Assembly (NCBI RefSeq): GCF_030014955.1 | Contig: NZ_JAGRPV010000001.1 | Span: forward strand, 2,356,001-2,420,000 | DNA from: Cohnella hashimotonis | GTDB lineage: Bacteria > Bacillota > Bacilli > Paenibacillales > Paenibacillaceae | DNA: 64,000 nt | Direction of reading: 5' to 3' | Part shown: in pieces, positions 62,448 to 64,000 of the stretch | Position numbering within the stretch: the stretch's first letter is position 1 | How the letters are laid out: every line of letters starts with the position of its first letter | Notes under the pieces: model-generated | Told to the model about the DNA's origin: nothing | What the model saw: only the letters and a program-made list of their open reading frames with translations | Databases searched by the model: none | Position numbers and translations under genes: made by a program

Positions 62448-63650
62448 TCATTTTTCGGAATATAAATGGTTGGCAGGGAGGTGAAGATGAAAGGTCGTAC
62501 CCTGGCCTAATTTACTTGTGACGTTAATCGATCCTCCGTGCTGATGAATCGTTGTAAATACTTGCGTTAATCCCATGCCCGTACCGTCGTTTTTCGTCGA
62601 AAAAAAGGGCGTACCTAACATTTTCATTTGTTCTTCCGGAATCCCGACGCCCGAATCTTTAAACTTGAGATGAATGAATCCGTCTTTGTAAAAATGCTCA
62701 ATCGTAAGTTCTCCTTTTCCTTCAATTGATTCCAGCGCATTTTTTATTAAATTAAAAAACGCTTTAAACAACAAATTTTTCTTGCCGCTGATTTGCTTGT
62801 CCTGATCAAGGAAAATTTTGGTTACCTTAATGTTATACAATTTTTCTTGAAACAAAAATATTAAGGAATCCAACTCCGGACATAAATGGATGGAAACGCT
62901 TGGTTCATCGTCCAAATCCGGTTTTGCGACTTGCAATAAATTGTTGAGCGTTTTAATGGCATTATCCAGCTCTTCTACGATAATATCGAAATAGGAGTGG
63001 CTGACCTGCTTTTGCAAAAGTTGAACAAACCCCTTAACGGTCGTCAAGGGGTTTCGAACCTCATGCGCAATCCCGGCCGCCATTTGCCCGATTGCGGATA
63101 ATTTCTCGGCAGCGGATAAGCGTTTTTCCGCGGCTTTCCGCGTCGTGCTGTCCAGCACCCTAAGTTGAATAAGGGTCTCATGGCCCATAACGTAAGGCGC
63201 AGCCGCGATAACGACATCAATGAATTCGCCGTCTTTCCGAATCATTTTTTGTTCGACAAGCTCAACGGGCGCGCTGTTGCTGCCACTAATATTGGAAAAC
63301 TGCTCGATAAAAACGCCATGATCATCCGGATGCAAAAAATGCCGAATATCGACTCCAATAATTTCATCGGGGTAGGACAATCCTAGGAAATTGAATCCGG
63401 TTTGATTCACGTAGAGGACTTTCCAATGTTGAAGCACAAATATAGCTTCGAGTGAATACTTAACCAATTGATCGTAATCCAATTCTGCTTTCCCAAGCAT
63501 TTTAGTCAAGATACTGCCCTCCCGTCTATCGAATAAAATATTGCGGCGCAGCAATTCATTTCTAATTTGCTTCACAAATTCAATGTCAAGACTTGATTCC
63601 AATGCGGTGGTATAAGCTGTAAGCAATTCTTGATCGGTAATGCTGTGCAT
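62448..63650 (-). CDS. Soluble PAS histidine kinase with N-terminal Sda-like segment
   Basis: This 400-residue cytoplasmic kinase has no membrane segment. Residues 1-40 (DQELLTAYTTALESSLDIEF, then KQIRNELLRRNIL) closely follow the pattern of Sda, the KinA checkpoint inhibitor of Bacillus. A PAS domain is at residues about 60-170 (LVKYSLEAIFVLQHWKVLYV), a HisKA domain has phospho-acceptor His196 in GIAHEVRNPLTTVKGF, and an ATPase domain follows with NLIKNALES, GVGIPEEQ and GTGMGL. The layout resembles sporulation kinases that feed the Spo0 phosphorelay. No response regulator is adjacent, as usual for such kinases. It is more AT-rich than its neighbours. Confidence 0.93.
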   Translation of the reverse strand: MHSITDQELLTAYTTALESSLDIEFVKQIRNELLRRNILFDRREGSILTKMLGKAELDYDQLVKYSLEAIFVLQHWKVLYVNQTGFNFLGLSYPDEIIGVDIRHFLHPDDHGVFIEQFSNISGSNSAPVELVEQKMIRKDGEFIDVVIAAAPYVMGHETLIQLRVLDSTTRKAAEKRLSAAEKLSAIGQMAAGIAHEVRNPLTTVKGFVQLLQKQVSHSYFDIIVEELDNAIKTLNNLLQVAKPDLDDEPSVSIHLCPELDSLIFLFQEKLYNIKVTKIFLDQDKQISGKKNLLFKAFFNLIKNALESIEGKGELTIEHFYKDGFIHLKFKDSGVGIPEEQMKMLGTPFFSTKNDGTGMGLTQVFTTIHQHGGSINVTSKLGQGTTFHLHLPANHLYSEK

Positions 63651-63734
63651 GGTAGGCCTCCGCCATTTTCAAAATGATGATTGGTGAATAAGGGATAAAA
63701 AAGGATATCCGCGCTATGTATGATCTTTACTATT

Positions 63735-63764
63735 ATTATCCTTTTCTTCTCTAACAACTGTCAA
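63735..63764 (-). promoter_or_regulatory. SigA-type promoter of the PAS kinase gene
   Basis: On the minus strand TTGACA (63759-63764) and GATAAT (63735-63740) are 18 bp apart. The start of transcription would lie about 75 bases before the ATG at 63650. Confidence 0.6.
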
Positions 63765-63799
63765 ACTATTTGGTGCGACATTCGAATGAACGCATAAAG

Positions 63800-63830
63800 A
63801 CGAAGACCGGGCAGTAATCGCCCGGTCTCC
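63800..63830 (-). terminator. Hairpin after the LLM oxidoreductase gene
   Basis: GACCGGGC (63805-63812) and GCCCGGTC (63820-63827) form a perfect 8 bp stem. The tail on the minus strand is only moderately T-rich (TTCGTCTTT). Confidence 0.55.
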
Positions 63831-63865
63831 GACTGTGTTTACGCTTAGTTTTGAGCGCTAGTCGA

Positions 63866-64000
63866 TCATTTTTGCGCGGCTTGGCGGGCCAGCTCCTTGT
63901 GAACGATCGGCGCCACCTTCGTGCCGAGCAGCTCGATCGTGCGAAGCAGCTCACGATGGGGCAGCGTGCTGACGTCCACGTGCAGCAGGAAGCGCGTCAG
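63866..64000 (-). CDS. LLM class flavin-dependent oxidoreductase, C-terminal end only
   Basis: The last 44 codons of a leftward gene are inside the window. They read RFLLHVDVSTLPHRELLRTI, then ELLGTKVAPIVHKELA, the typical C-terminal helix end of luciferase-like monooxygenases (the E-L-x-G-T-K-V-A-P motif). The start lies beyond the right edge. The minus-strand ORF at 63766-63954 in another frame is a shadow of this gene. Confidence 0.75.
   Translation of the reverse strand: MTRFLLHVDVSTLPHRELLRTIELLGTKVAPIVHKELARQAAQK

Overview
The window looks like a chromosomal segment of a Paenibacillus- or Cohnella-type Firmicute (family Paenibacillaceae). The evidence is a GerA-type spore germination operon, a sporulation-type histidine kinase, strong AGGAGG ribosome binding sites, Sec lipoproteins of the LplA/YtcQ kind with LplB/YtcP-type permeases, YesM/YesN-type two-component pairs, and many AraC-type regulators. 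Composition is visibly GC-rich up to about 33.8 kb and from 52.9 to 62.4 kb, and more AT-rich from about 34 to 52.8 kb. No rRNA, tRNA, CRISPR array or intact insertion sequence was seen.

Layout. 0-7 kb: a cut AraC regulator, an MlrC-type metallopeptidase fused to a cupin phosphoglucose isomerase, and a divergent AraC / two-domain mannose-6-phosphate isomerase / ROK kinase set. 7-11.9 kb: a GntR-controlled catabolic cluster (TIM-barrel isomerase, 6-phosphogluconate-dehydrogenase-like oxidoreductase, Gfo/Idh/MocA dehydrogenase) that ends in a frameshifted amidohydrolase and a shredded alpha/beta hydrolase. 11.9-33.8 kb: polysaccharide use, with an ADP-ribosylglycohydrolase-fold protein, a membrane AraC sensor, two ABC importers without ATPases, a DUF1593 protein, an alginate-lyase-like enzyme with two duplicated LamG domains, an acetylxylan-esterase-like enzyme, and a YesMN pair divergent from an orphan binding protein. 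33.9-35.1 kb: gene-poor AT-rich DNA with a decayed Tn7-like TniB/TnsC ATPase, short repeats and terminators.

35.1-52.9 kb is the most striking part. It is an apparent 12.7 kb operon of binding protein, two permeases, a lipase-like esterase, two PHB-depolymerase-like esterases that carry a copper-amine-oxidase-like C-terminal domain, an MFS transporter, three small EstA-like proteins (one lacks its nucleophilic serine) and a GH13_18 sucrose-phosphorylase-type enzyme. None of the six hydrolase-fold proteins has a signal peptide. This suggests import of an acylated glucoside followed by deacylation and phosphorolysis in the cytoplasm. An SBP-kinase-regulator trio follows and may sense the substrate.

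52.9-57 kb: a GerA-family germinant receptor operon with an extra small membrane protein, then about 600 bp of repeat-bearing spacer. 57.5-62.4 kb: a LacI-controlled operon of a TIM-barrel epimerase, a PfkB kinase and a fucose/arabinose-isomerase-like protein, with tandem operator candidates and a full-match cre site. 62.4-64 kb: a soluble PAS histidine kinase with an N-terminal Sda-like segment, and the end of an LLM flavin oxidoreductase.

All functional calls come from motif and family recognition by eye; no database search was run.
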